From assembly GCA_943704525.1 (NCBI GenBank), contig CALSCQ010001411.1:1-15640 (forward strand): a stretch of DNA of 15,640 bases, read 5' to 3'. Made by a program: the position numbers and the translations under genes. The notes beneath the pieces are model-generated. The model was not told the DNA's origin. It ran no database searches and saw nothing but the letters and a program-made list of their open reading frames with translations. Origin of the DNA: Pigoraptor vietnamica. Its lineage: Eukaryota > Opisthokonta > Filasterea. Shown piece by piece: positions 1-10,234 of the stretch. How positions within the stretch are numbered: the first letter of the stretch is position 1; each line of letters begins with the position of its first letter.

Positions 1-712
<712 letters not shown>

Positions 713-1329
713 TTTCGCGGGATCATCATTCAGTGACACGGACAGACTTAGGGCATCTCTCTGTCGCTGCGACAGAGACAACTCGTAATGCTGGAGAAGA
801 GCGAGCGAGATGAAGGTTGCAGTGCGTGTCAAAAAAACTGTAAGGGTGATGCACTCTGAGCACACACACGTGGGCGACGCCCGAGGGATGCAGCGTGAGG
901 GTGTGTACGAGGGAGTCAAAGCGGACTCTGAAATGGACATGCACGCACACGCAATTCGCTGTCGCAGCACGAACAATGACGCTGTGTGCAAGACGCAATG
1001 CGTTTGCTGTGAAACACTCGCATTCCTCGCATGCATTCCCTCCGCGCCAAAATTCGCACCGACGCACACAATCTACAGCCACTGCAGCGGCACACCCCAA
1101 CAACTTCCCCCACAGCTGATTGCAGCGCACGCAAAACATGCAACACGAACCTGCAGTGGGGAGATAGCAACGAAGCAGAAAACGACGGACTGTAGATGGC
1201 AGTGAAATTGGCTGTTGCCAGGTTCTTTTTCACAAGTGTTTTGTCCCGTCACTCTTGATGAAGCGCACAAACGAGCGAGGGACGAGTCGGTGTGAGGTCC
1301 AGAGAGGGAGAGAGAGAGCGCGTGCTGAT

Positions 1330-1400
<71 letters not shown>

Positions 1401-1953
1401 AGTCAAAGTGAGCGATGGCGCGAGTAAAAGAATGGGTATGCCGTTACTCTAATTACGCACTTTTTTCACTATGGAATTTGTATGAAAATCGCATTTATTA
1501 CGCACGTCCAGTCATCAAAAATGGGATGACGTCTCTCCGTTGGGGTAAAAGGCTCCACATTGCGACAGCGCATCTGCGCAAGGAGTGGGGGTTAGGATGC
1601 AGTCTGTGGTGGAGGTTACATTTCGTGACGTCACGGGTGGTGGGCTCGTCCGTGTGTGCGACTGTACGGACGGAGCGTGCGAGTCTTACGCTGGTTCATG
1701 TTCCCTGTGTGCTCAACGGACAACGATTCTGTGCGCTTCGCTGGCGTTGCACACAGCGGCGTTACGGGGCATCACAGTAACTGGGTTAAAGACGCCCCGC
1801 TGTCAATGTCTGTCGACGTATGCCGCAGGCGTGAGTGCTTGAATGAGGGAAATCTCTCCAGTCGCCAGTCGGCAAAACGAACCGCACTCACACGGTTCAT
1901 AACAGCGAACTTCCCACCATTTGACAATACCCTTTTCATTTATCGCGGACCCG
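713..1953. other. Intergenic region between the receptor kinase 3' end and the CCCH gene 5' end
   Basis: About 1.2 kb without a supported gene. It should contain the 3' untranslated region of the kinase gene (right side) and the promoter and leader of the CCCH gene (left side). It holds a GT/GA compound microsatellite at 1330–1401 and an AT-richer patch near 1440–1520. Short open frames on the plus strand (for example 1415–1780) show no recognisable motif or splice structure. Confidence 0.6.
1330..1401. repeat. Compound (GT)n(GA)n microsatellite
   Basis: Roughly 9 GT units pass directly into about 27 GA units, with one interruption near 1388. A degenerate GA-rich stretch precedes it at about 1300–1320. 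The GA part is a pure purine strand. Confidence 0.95.
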
Positions 1954-4900
1954 TTACACTGCACTTGGCTTGCTCTGCATCACCGTCCGCAGACCCTTGA
2001 GCCAGCGCGGGAGGTCTTCCGCCTTCTCCGCCCGTAGGTACATCGGTGGCCTGTTTGTGAGGGCAAGCGCGATTACGTCGGTGCCGTCGCGATCCACCGT
2101 CGTCGCCGCAATGATCTCGCGCCCGTACAGCCTGAACTGCTCGCCGTCCTCCGTCGCGCACTCGAACGACTCGTCCAACACGGTACACTTGGCCTCTTGC
2201 CACCCTAGGTAGAGCAGCCTGCCCGTCTCGCAGCGATCGACAGCAAGGTAGCCAGTCACGCACACGCGCCTCAGATCCGCCTGTGAAATTGCCGGCGGAG
2301 GGTCAGCGAGGCCGTCGTGGCAAGGAGTGTCGTGTGGAGGGAATGGAAAGAGTGCGTACCTTGAACTTGCGAGAGTCCATCGTCTGCACGCGCGTGTAGA
2401 TGTCACGGAAGTCGGGACGCTCCGCCGGCAATTCATGCCAGCAGCTCTTCATCAGGTCAATGCACTCTTGCGAGACGTAGTTGGGGATGACCGGCCGGAT
2501 TCCTGCGATGAACACCGTGTGCGCGGTGAGCGACAGAGCGGAGGTGCGTGCGTGCTTGTTGTGGGGCGTGTAGGCGTGCGTGTCGAAGGTACAGGCGTGT
2601 TGCAGAAAAACGCACCATTCACACAGACGCGGTCGACGACCGTTTCGATTTGCGGGCTGAGCGCGAGGTCGAGGTAGTCGGCGTAGGGCTCCGTGCGCAT
2701 AAATATCTCAGCCATGACGATCCCAAACGAGTAGACGTCTGCACGCACAACGAATGCAGAGCACGTGAGAAGGAAGGATAGCGCGACAGGCAACAAGCGC
2801 ATAGCAAGCTACACTCCGCATTAGGAACGAAGATGGCCGGATATTTCCTTAAAAGGCTCGCAGTCAACCCACCGGCCTTTTCCGAGAAGCCCCCGCGGTC
2901 CGTGAGGATTTCGGGGGCAATCCAGTAGATGCTTCCCACGATGCGCCGAGACGTCGCGAGACCCTTGAACTGCGAGAGGCCAAAGTCGGCCACCTTCACC
3001 GTCCATTGGTCTGCGAGGGAAGAGAAATGAGTGTAAGGTGTGAGGCGCACAACAGCCGAAACACACGAAAGCCATATAGAGCAAGCACGCATGGGAATAG
3101 AGAGAGGGAAGGCGAAGAGCTCCAATGTGTCACAACGCAGCACTCGCTGGGAGTGTAACACGACGGGCCATCCGCGGAGAGAGTAACGTACCGTTGACGA
3201 GCAGATTGGCGGCCTTGAGATCGAGGTGGAGAATGGGCGGATCGCAACTGCGAGATACAAAAAACGGACGCTTAGTGACAAGCCCAACAAAGGTGCAAAG
3301 ATTATGGTGAGGACGCGCACACACATCTCAGAAGAACGCAAGAGATGTGGCATGATATTCGAAGACACAGCAAGCGCATAAACGAGCTCGCGCACTCCAT
3401 GCGCCTCTCCTCCCACCAGTGAAAGTGCAAACACAACAAGCGCAAACGAGCCACTGCGCACGTCTCCCCTCCAATGTTGACACAACAAGCGCAAACGAGC
3501 CGCGCACTGCACGCACGCCTCCCCTCCAATATTGACACAACAAGCGCAAACGAGCCGCGCACTGCACGCACGCCTCCCTTCCCACCAGTGCAAGTACTGC
3601 ATGCCGGCGGCGGCGTCAATGATAAAGTTGAGGCGCGTTCCGATGCCGAGCTCAATCGGCGACTGGAGAATGGACCACAAATCGCCGCGGGACATGATCT
3701 CGGTGATCAGCGCAAATTTGGGATAGGCCACCGAGGCGCCCTGCAGGGGAAAAGCAGCGGTGAGCGTAGAACACACGCGGATGGGTGTGTGTGTGTGTGT
3801 GTGTGTGCGTGTGCGTGCGTGCGTGGTGTGCGTGCATGTGCGTGCGTGCGTGACGGGGGGCGTGTGTCTGTGCGGAATGAATGCAATGACAGCGCGTACA
3901 GTAAGAAATCTATGAAAATTTGCGTATACAAAAACGAGAACGAGAGGAGTGAGCACCAACCATGAATAGCAGGACGTTCGGGTGCCTGAGATCGCACATC
4001 AGCCGAATCTCGGACAAAAACGCCGTCGCGAGTTCACGGCGAGTGTCCGACAGCCGCTTCCTGCGGTCGTCGCGGCGTCCGCAGCAGCGCCCAAACGCCA
4101 TCGAAGCCGACGCAAACGGCGACCGCCCCGAAGCGAACGACAGATTCGAGACAATGTTGCGTATAAATGAGATGGTGATCGTGCGACCGGCCGAGTTGCC
4201 GTTCGGCCCCTTCTTGCTCGCCGTCACTTTCATGAGGTTGCGAGTGACCGCCGCGATGACCTTGGACTGTCCGTGCGCCGAGTTGTTGTTGCGCTCGAGG
4301 AGGTCGTCGTCGCCGAGGCGCACCGTCTTGATGGCCACGCGTGTGCCGCGCCACTTGCCGGCGTACACCGTGCCAAAGCCTGCATAGAGGAGGTGGGGGT
4401 TACATTACAACACCGGCGGAGGAAGGCCAAGATGGATTTCACAACAAAACGATCCACCACGTGCATGCGCGCGACACAGTCATTGCCCCCAAGAAAGAGT
4501 CGCCAACCAGCGACACTCCCACCCACTCACCCACACACACAAAACTCTCCCAACACACCACACCACACTGCACAACACAGCCCATCCTATACACTTCGTC
4601 CACGCACCTCCAGAGCCAATCTTTTCGCCAAACTCGAGCTCCTCGTATCGCACGGTCCATTGCTGCGCCTTTTTCTCCAGGCGGCGCTTGTTGCGGATAT
4701 ACACAATCGCAAACACCGTGCACACCGCGGCAAAGGCGAGAGAGACGCCGACGCCCGTCCCAATGCGCGTCTTTGCGTCGTCCGACCCCGCGAGGCAGGG
4801 GACAAACAGCGAAACTGACGCCGGTGCCGATACACCGTTCGCAGTGCCGGAGGAATCCCTCGCCACAAACGAGATCTCGTAATAACCGCACGAAGCAGCC

Positions 4901-7900
4901 TGCGCATATATAGTCCCGTTGAAAGTGACTTGTCCGCCGGCGGCGAGCAAGGGGGCGCCCAATGTGCCCGAGGGTGCCACGGCGTTGTAGAGGACCAGCG
5001 ACGCAGACGACGTCTTCGCAACGAGCGTGATATTGTCGGCGTCGGGATCGCGCACGTTCACGTGGATGCGGGCGGCGACGCCGACGTACGCCGTGACGAC
5101 CTCCACGGGCGCCTGCACCACGGGCGGGTCGTTCTGCGGCAGAACGTTGATGCTGACGGTGAATGGCGACGACTGGCGCGCGGCGTCCGTTCCGCAATCC
5201 GAAGCGGCAAAGCTGAACGTGTCCACGCCGTAGTAGTCGGCGTCGGGGACGTAGACGAGCTGGCGGTCGTAATTGGCGATGATGGCGGGTGCGATCGTCG
5301 TCACGCCGTACAGCCGAACCGCGTCAATCTCCTCCCACTGGTCCGCGACTGCGTCCGTGTTGATCTGGATGCGAATGGTGTCGGTCGCAAAGGGCGTGTT
5401 GCAAAGTCGCGGGCTGAAGACGTAGTACTTTTTCCCGGCCACCTTCGACGCCGTCCCACTCCACAGCGTGCGCCACACGCCGCGGGGATCCAGAGCCTGA
5501 ATCAACTCGACAAACTCGCCGCCGAGGTTGATGTGGATGTCGATGCGCGTAATGTACACCGCCTGCGCCACCTTGGCGACGAACCACTCGTTCGGGAGCC
5601 CGTTGAGGGACGAGCTCGCCGTCTTGCCGCTCCACGCAGCGCCGCAGTCGCCAAACTGGAAGCCGCAGCCCGGCGGACCCACCATGGACTGCGCGCAGTA
5701 ACAGTCGTCCGCACTCGCGTTACCCACGGGCGTGGAGCCCCACTGCGAGCTGAACGAGACGATAGAGTCGAACCACTGCCCAATCTCCACGTCGTGCAAG
5801 CCCTGGCGCACGGCCTCCACCGCCGACGAGCGACGGCCCGCGGCATCGACATGGAAAAGCCGGCCGTGTTGTGGCAGGTCAAACAGCTGCGCCGTCACGT
5901 ACGCGCCGTCGGGATCCACAGCCGCCAGCGCAAACGCAACCGCACTGTCTTCGTTCGTGCGCAGGGACAGAAAGTCGGGCGCGTTCGAGGCCGTGCGCGT
6001 GGGCCAGCGCAGAAATGAGCCCGTCGCAAAGTCCCCTAGCGCGCCAATGGCCATGTGCGACACCGTTTCCGTGCACGGCCTCCTTCCGGCTTCGTCGAAA
6101 CCGTAGTGCGTGTGCAGCGAGAGCACGGGCATGGGCGCAGCGAGTGGCCACGCGGCACGCTCGGCGTCCGTCGGAGGATATGTCACGACCGCGGACCGCG
6201 CCATCGCGAGGGGCTCGTCAGCCACAGAGACGTTCCACACGGAGACTTCATCGACGTCGATGAGGGGCGCACCGGCGAAAGACGCCGAGGGGACGCCGAG
6301 AGCGATGGCGGCAAACTGCATGGAAGGAAGAGAGGCGACCGACACGCCCGAGCCCTCGAGCGGAGAGACGGTCGCACCGTCGAGAAAGAAAGACGCGCGG
6401 TACGATCCGCCGAGATCTCGCAGAATTCGCACCGCCACAAACGACCACGCGTTGAGCGGGAGCGTGTTCGGCAGCGTAAAGTCCGTGGGCGAAGTGCCCA
6501 TGCGCAGGCGGAGGCGCGCGGCGGAAGCGGCCGGAACAAGGCCCTGCGGCACAGGAGGAGTTAAGAGGCCGGACGATGGAACGCCAAACATATCGCGAGA
6601 GAACAGTGTGTGTACAAACATGAGAGATGTAACAAGCGGGTGTGTGAGTGACGCTGTAATGCGCATCCCATCCCGTATGCAATCACATCAGAGATTTTGC
6701 AGGGTCCGGTTTCCCACCAGCTCAAACGCGGCCGTCGTCATGTCCGCTGCGAGTCCTCGCATGAGTGACACCGGCGACAATGGCGCAGACGGAAGCCGGA
6801 ACCAAAAGCCGATCGTCACGTTGCGAGCCGCAAGAGACAGCGGCGACGTGAGGTTCAGCCAAGCCTGGTCGTCCACGCCGTCGAGGGACAGCGCGTAGCC
6901 ACCGGCGCGCGCGAGGTCGTCAAAAGAAAGGATGGAGAAGTCCACCATCCCCCGCGAGTTTGCGGTGCAGTCGGCGGCGGTCGCAGACGCGCGCGGCTTC
7001 GTGCCGGCGTCCACCGCACAGAATGAAAAGCTGTCGCTGTCGATGCCCTGGTTGGGCGAAGGCACGTACACGACCTTCGACGACGGCGTCGACACGAGCG
7101 AGGGGACGGCAGAAATGGGCGCGCCGAGCGGCGACGTCGCGTTCCCCGCCTGGTACAAAAACCCCCACAGCGGGAGCGCCGTCACAAAGACAGACGCCGC
7201 GTAATCGCCGTCCGCGTCGTACACGCCAAGCTGGTGCGCCCCCGAGCGAGTGTCAGCGATTGCGCGCACATCAATCGACTGCGAGTCGCCCGTCTCGACG
7301 GAGATGTTGGCGCCGACGGGCGGGACGTTGGAAACGACGACAAAGCGCACGTCGGTCGGCGCCGCACTCGCCGCAATGTCCGTCAGCGAGCGCACGCGCA
7401 GCGTGAACGTTGTGTTCGCCTGCGCACCCGAGGTGAAGCCCGACAGCTGAATCGCCGAGGTCGCGGGGCACACAAGGATGGGGACGCCCACGGACAGTGC
7501 CGTGCCGTTCGACACAAACCCCACGGCGCCGCCACCTGTGCCCGAAGGCGCGCCCGCGAGCGTCACCTCGCAGCACGGGACGAGCGAGAGGTCAGCAGGT
7601 GTGGACGCCAGCCGCGAGTCATCGCGACACGGGAACAACGTCACGGACGACGACCCCGAAAGCACCTTGCGCACGACGGTTCCGCCGCCCGCGACGGGAC
7701 AGTCCGATGCACCCCACACGGGCAAGTGTTGGGAGCTGCCCGCGCCGCCCCCGACGCCGCACTGCGACGCGCTCGCGGTCGCTTCCGCAGGGAACCCCGC
7801 AACAAGCGGTCCAGACACGCCAGCCTCGTCCGGCGTTGCGCCGGGGCCGTGGTCGAAGCTATAGTACGCTGCGAGCGACCCTCCGCTCGCAGGGACGGCC

Positions 7901-8655
7901 TTGTACGCGGCAAGCAGCTCGGGCTGTGTGAGCATGCGGTTGTAGAGGCGCCACTCGTCCAATTGGCCCGAGTAGGCCTCGTTGAGCTCGAACGCTTTCC
8001 CAAAGCCGTCCTGCTCTTGGCCAATCACGAGCATGCCCGGCCCCTCGATGTTGCACGGCGTGCCCTGCGGCGCCGTCAAGTTGCCGATCAGAGTGCCGTC
8101 GACGTAATACACCACGCGGCAGTCGAGCTTTCGCCATGCGATGGCGTAGTGGTGCCACGCGCCGTCGGTGAGCGTGAGGCCAGGGGGAAGCGGGAAGCGC
8201 GGGTAGGCGTATTCGTCCACGACCACCGTCCCAAGGAATTCAAACATAAAGTTGTTGGCGCGCGCGTCCGAGAGGGCGAAGGATGCGACCGAGCCGAGCG
8301 AGTAGTCGTCGACGGTTCGCATCCACATGGACAGCGTGAATTCCGTTCGCGGCCACGAGAAATTTCGGTTGTACAGCGCCGCATTGCCGTCGAGTGTGAC
8401 GGAGTATCCGCTCCCGCCTACGCGGAGAAGAGGGAGATAAACAGGGGCAAGCGCAATGCACGCGTCGTATGAAGCACGGCACAAACACGTGCACACACTT
8501 GTAAAACACAGCCGTTCGTACGTAAGCTCTCATATACACACGCGCGCCAGGCTCCACAGTGTCTCCCTCAACCCACCATAAACGACGGCAGCGCTCGCGC
8601 ATTTCAATAGTAGAACGAGGGCGATGGCCGCCAATGCGCAGCGGAAAACCCCCAT
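1954..8655 (-). CDS. Single-pass receptor protein kinase (TKL-like) with LamG, cadherin-like and discoidin-like ectodomain
   Basis: Ten exons: 8655–8577, 8417–6718, 6543–4608, 4379–3961, 3740–3586, 3247–3192, 3010–2873, 2738–2616, 2502–2360, 2280–1954. Their lengths sum to 5076 nt (1691 aa plus TAA) with all phases compatible. The start is fixed by a signal peptide (MGVFRCALAAIALVLLLKCASA). The ectodomain spans about residues 23–1186, the membrane helix about 1187–1209 (then a basic RNKRRLEKK stop-transfer), the kinase domain about 1228–1580 and a PH-like tail 1584–1691. The protein probably sits in the plasma membrane, senses an extracellular ligand and phosphorylates Ser/Thr (or Tyr) targets inside. 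The joins are strong: GSGG/FGTVYAG, LFM/GASVAY, YLHC/CDPP, SEKA/DVYSFG and CVNG/IRPVIP all restore conserved kinase blocks. The ligand is unknown. Most donors are GTGCGT or GTGGGT and acceptors mostly GCAG, as in the neighbouring genes. Confidence 0.88.
3365..3590. repeat. Four-copy degenerate minisatellite, mostly in a kinase intron
   Basis: Units of about 49–57 bp lie at 3365–3421, 3431–3479, 3480–3534 and 3535–3590, sharing an ACACAACAAGCGCAAACGAG-type core and a CGCCTCCC-type end. The array fills most of the 338-nt intron 3248–3585 and runs 5 nt into exon 3586–3740. The outermost copies both include CACTGGTGGGA on the minus strand, which is the real exon–intron junction in one copy and a duplicate of it, at 3421–3411, in the other. 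Confidence 0.9.
3784..3852. repeat. (GT)n microsatellite with degenerate GTGC extension in a kinase intron
   Basis: About 12 pure GT units at 3784–3807 pass into GTGCGTGC-type degenerate repeats. It lies in the 220-nt intron 3741–3960 between the exon encoding the N-lobe and the exon encoding GASVAYPKFALITEIM. In the transcript it reads (AC)n, upstream of the acceptor. Confidence 0.93.
4735..8655 (-). other. Ectodomain-coding part of the receptor kinase gene
   Basis: Residue positions refer to the 1691-aa model. The signal peptide is 1–22. LamG/concanavalin-like domain 1 is about 31–195 (YSVTLDG start, GAWHHYAIAW core, LDEWRLYNRML end). A Ser/Gly/Cys-rich region follows at about 235–390. A cadherin-like tandem repeat is at about 395–500 (YDADGDY, then VVYVPSPNQGIDSDSFSF). 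LamG domain 2 is about 532–715 (YALSLDGVDD start, NAWSFVAVRI core), split by the intron at 6717–6544. A second cadherin-like repeat opens at about 790 (TNEDSAVAFALAAVDPDGA) and closes at about 1020–1067 (VYVPDADYYGVDTFSF, QNDPPV). Between those halves, about 845–1005, is a discoidin/F5-8C-like domain (VSFSSQWGS, ITRIDIHINLGG, RIQINTD, EEIDAVRLYG). A third Ig/cadherin-like unit is about 1068–1175. LamG and discoidin domains commonly bind glycans, lipids or collagens; the ligand here is unknown. Confidence 0.8.
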
Positions 8656-8665
8656 TTTTGGCGGC
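8627..8665 (-). promoter_or_regulatory. Inverted repeat enclosing the receptor kinase start codon
   Basis: In the mRNA sense, an 8-nt arm GCCGCCAA (8665–8658) just upstream of the ATG at 8655 is perfectly complementary to TTGGCGGC (8634–8627) in codons 8–10. The loop is 23 nt and contains the start codon. Folding could dampen initiation. A two-codon upstream open frame, ATG GCT TAG, starts at 8700 if the transcript extends that far. Any regulatory role is inference. Confidence 0.35.
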
Positions 8666-9123
8666 GATTTAAATCAGATTCGATGTTTTGCCTAAGCCAT
8701 CTTCAAAGTCGTGTGTGCGGCACGTACACAGACACCCGCGGACGAATGTAGCAGCGAGAGGGAAGGCATGCGCGAGGGAAGGATGGCCTAAAGAGATGAA
8801 CGGACATGAACCACACACACTGACGCTCTCAGCCCGAGTCGGAGGGTGGCCACTCGGACACCGAAATAGAGGCAAAGCGTAGCAACGGCCATAGCAACAC
8901 GTGTCAGATTTCAAATCACCGGGATGGATGCCGAGAGATGGTCTGTAACCCCCACTCTAGCATCAACGGATCCCAAGGGCACGCCTCCGTGCCCAAACCG
9001 GGCAGTTGCTACCAGTTGCTATTGGCGGCAACGCCTGACCGTCTCCGCTCCTCCTAAGCAAAAAAGTGTGTGGTGGTAAGGGTCACGTGTTCTGACGCAG
9101 CGGCAGAACACAGTACCACGCGT
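8656..9123. other. Intergenic region between the JmjC gene 3' end and the receptor kinase start
   Basis: About 470 nt with no gene. The right end is the 3' flank of the JmjC gene and holds an 8-bp inverted repeat at 9087–9111. The middle has a 7-bp inverted repeat at 8977–8994 and two CAGTTGCTA direct repeats starting at 9003 and 9013. The left part is the probable promoter and leader of the receptor gene. No TATA box or polyadenylation signal could be assigned with confidence. Confidence 0.6.
9087..9111 (-). promoter_or_regulatory. Candidate 3' untranslated stem-loop of the JmjC gene
   Basis: GTGTTCTG and CAGAACAC form a perfect 8-bp inverted repeat around a 9-nt loop, 12 nt past the TGA stop (9126–9124). 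It would be transcribed with the JmjC mRNA. No match to a known element such as the histone stem-loop or an iron-responsive element is apparent. Confidence 0.35.
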
Positions 9124-10159
9124 TCATTCCCACATGGCGTGCTCTTCCGAGCCGGGCTCCGTGTAGTAGTACGCCTGCCCCACGAAACAGAAGCGCATGA
9201 AGGCGTATGTCTTGCGCACGCCCACAATGCTCGCGATGAGCTCTTCCACGTAGTTCTCAAACAGAATCGACTGCACGACGGGGTCCTTCAGCTCGTAAAA
9301 GTGCGTCGACATTGCGCGCATGTCGAGGTTTGCGAAGCCGACCACGTGCTGCGCGGCGGGGATCTTGGCGGCGCGGAGTAGCTCCCACACACCCTCGTCC
9401 CTCTCGAAATCCGCCGGCGCAACGCCATTCTCGCGCAGTTGGCGCAGGCGTTGGTTGAGTTCGGCGACGAGCGTCTCGTTGTGCGGCGAGAGACAGATGG
9501 TGATGTCCTTCTCGGGATCAAAGGGCAGCAGGCAGTCGATGCCGTTGCCGTAGCGAGTGGCGAGCAGGCGCTCGAAGAAAGGCGCCGTTTGCGCGGGGCC
9601 GAGTAGTTCGACGATGAGTAGGTCGAGGTAGAGGCGCAGTGCGAATGTCTAACGTGCATGAAATAGGGAGTAGTGTGTGAGGGGGCGGGACAAGTGTGGG
9701 GTCGGGTGCGCGGAATGCAGCGAGAGCACACATTTCTGCGCTGACCCACCTTTCCCACGGGATCGTTTATCCAGTTGTCGAAGTTGTGCTCGTAGCGGTA
9801 GAGAGACTGCATGTTCTCGTACAGCTTCCTGCGCGGACATCGCACGCGTTGTTTAGGGTCTCGCCGGTGCGCAAGACACTTGAACGACAAGGCCCCACAC
9901 TCCACGTGCAAAGAGAAGATAGGACAATCGAGGGATCGAAGAAGTTCTCGGCCGCACTTACGTGTCGTGCGACCATGTTGACAACGAGATGGACGTCGTG
10001 AGCGACTCGACGTGGTGCCACGTGTACGGTGGGACATAGAGCACGTCCCCTGGTCCCAAATCGGCCTCCCACGCAAGCACGTGCTGGTACTCTGGGAATG
10101 CGTCGAGGTCGGGGTGCGCGAAATCCACCTGCGCCAAGCGGAGTCAACGACTGTGTGTA

Positions 10160-10234
<75 letters not shown>

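Larger units (their letters stand above)
1954..4608 (-). other. Kinase domain and PH-like tail of the receptor gene
   Basis: Catalytic landmarks in the spliced model: glycine loop GSGGFGTVYAG (G1236–G1246), beta-3 lysine K1256 in VAIK, alpha-C glutamate E1362 in AFLSEIRLM, catalytic loop HLDLKAAN (D1439, K1441, N1444), DFG at D1457, GSIYWIAPE ending E1482, DVYSFG at D1495, and ERPDF near the end. All residues needed for phosphotransfer are present, so it is predicted active. The HRD arginine is leucine (a non-RD kinase). Between K1256 and E1362 there are 105 residues where about 20 are usual, so an insert of roughly 85 residues sits in the N-lobe. The tail 1584–1691 has a PH-like pattern: GYLAVD start, alternating strands, and a final helix with EDLPRWLKGLRTV. 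The family call (tyrosine-kinase-like, TKL) rests on LRHPNVLLFMG- and KSCWHELPAERPDF-type blocks. Confidence 0.85.

Noticed and set aside
1415-1780. Plus-strand open frame of 121 codons in the gene-free region
   Set aside because: No domain, no splice context and no upstream signals. I cannot exclude a small gene but cannot support one.
2619-3959. Minus-strand frame running open through several kinase introns
   Set aside because: It contains real exon pieces, but conserved kinase blocks are only restored by splicing, and the 338-nt intron shifts the frame. The read-through includes repeat-encoded sequence.
4930-6018. Long plus-strand open frame opposite the receptor ectodomain exon
   Set aside because: It is antisense to a clear LamG/discoidin coding exon, is Arg/Val/His-rich and lacks motifs. 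It arises from the GC-rich codon use of the real gene. The same applies to 6110–6898 and 7234–8472.
6544-6660. Alternative acceptor TTACAG near 6649 for the third receptor exon
   Set aside because: In the required phase it reaches a TAA stop before the LamG sequence. The GCCGCAG acceptor at 6544, with CTTAAC and a pyrimidine tract upstream, restores the LamG domain.
8920-9060. Possible tRNA or small RNA gene
   Set aside because: There are small inverted repeats but no cloverleaf, and no A-box/B-box pair such as GGTTCGANTCC.
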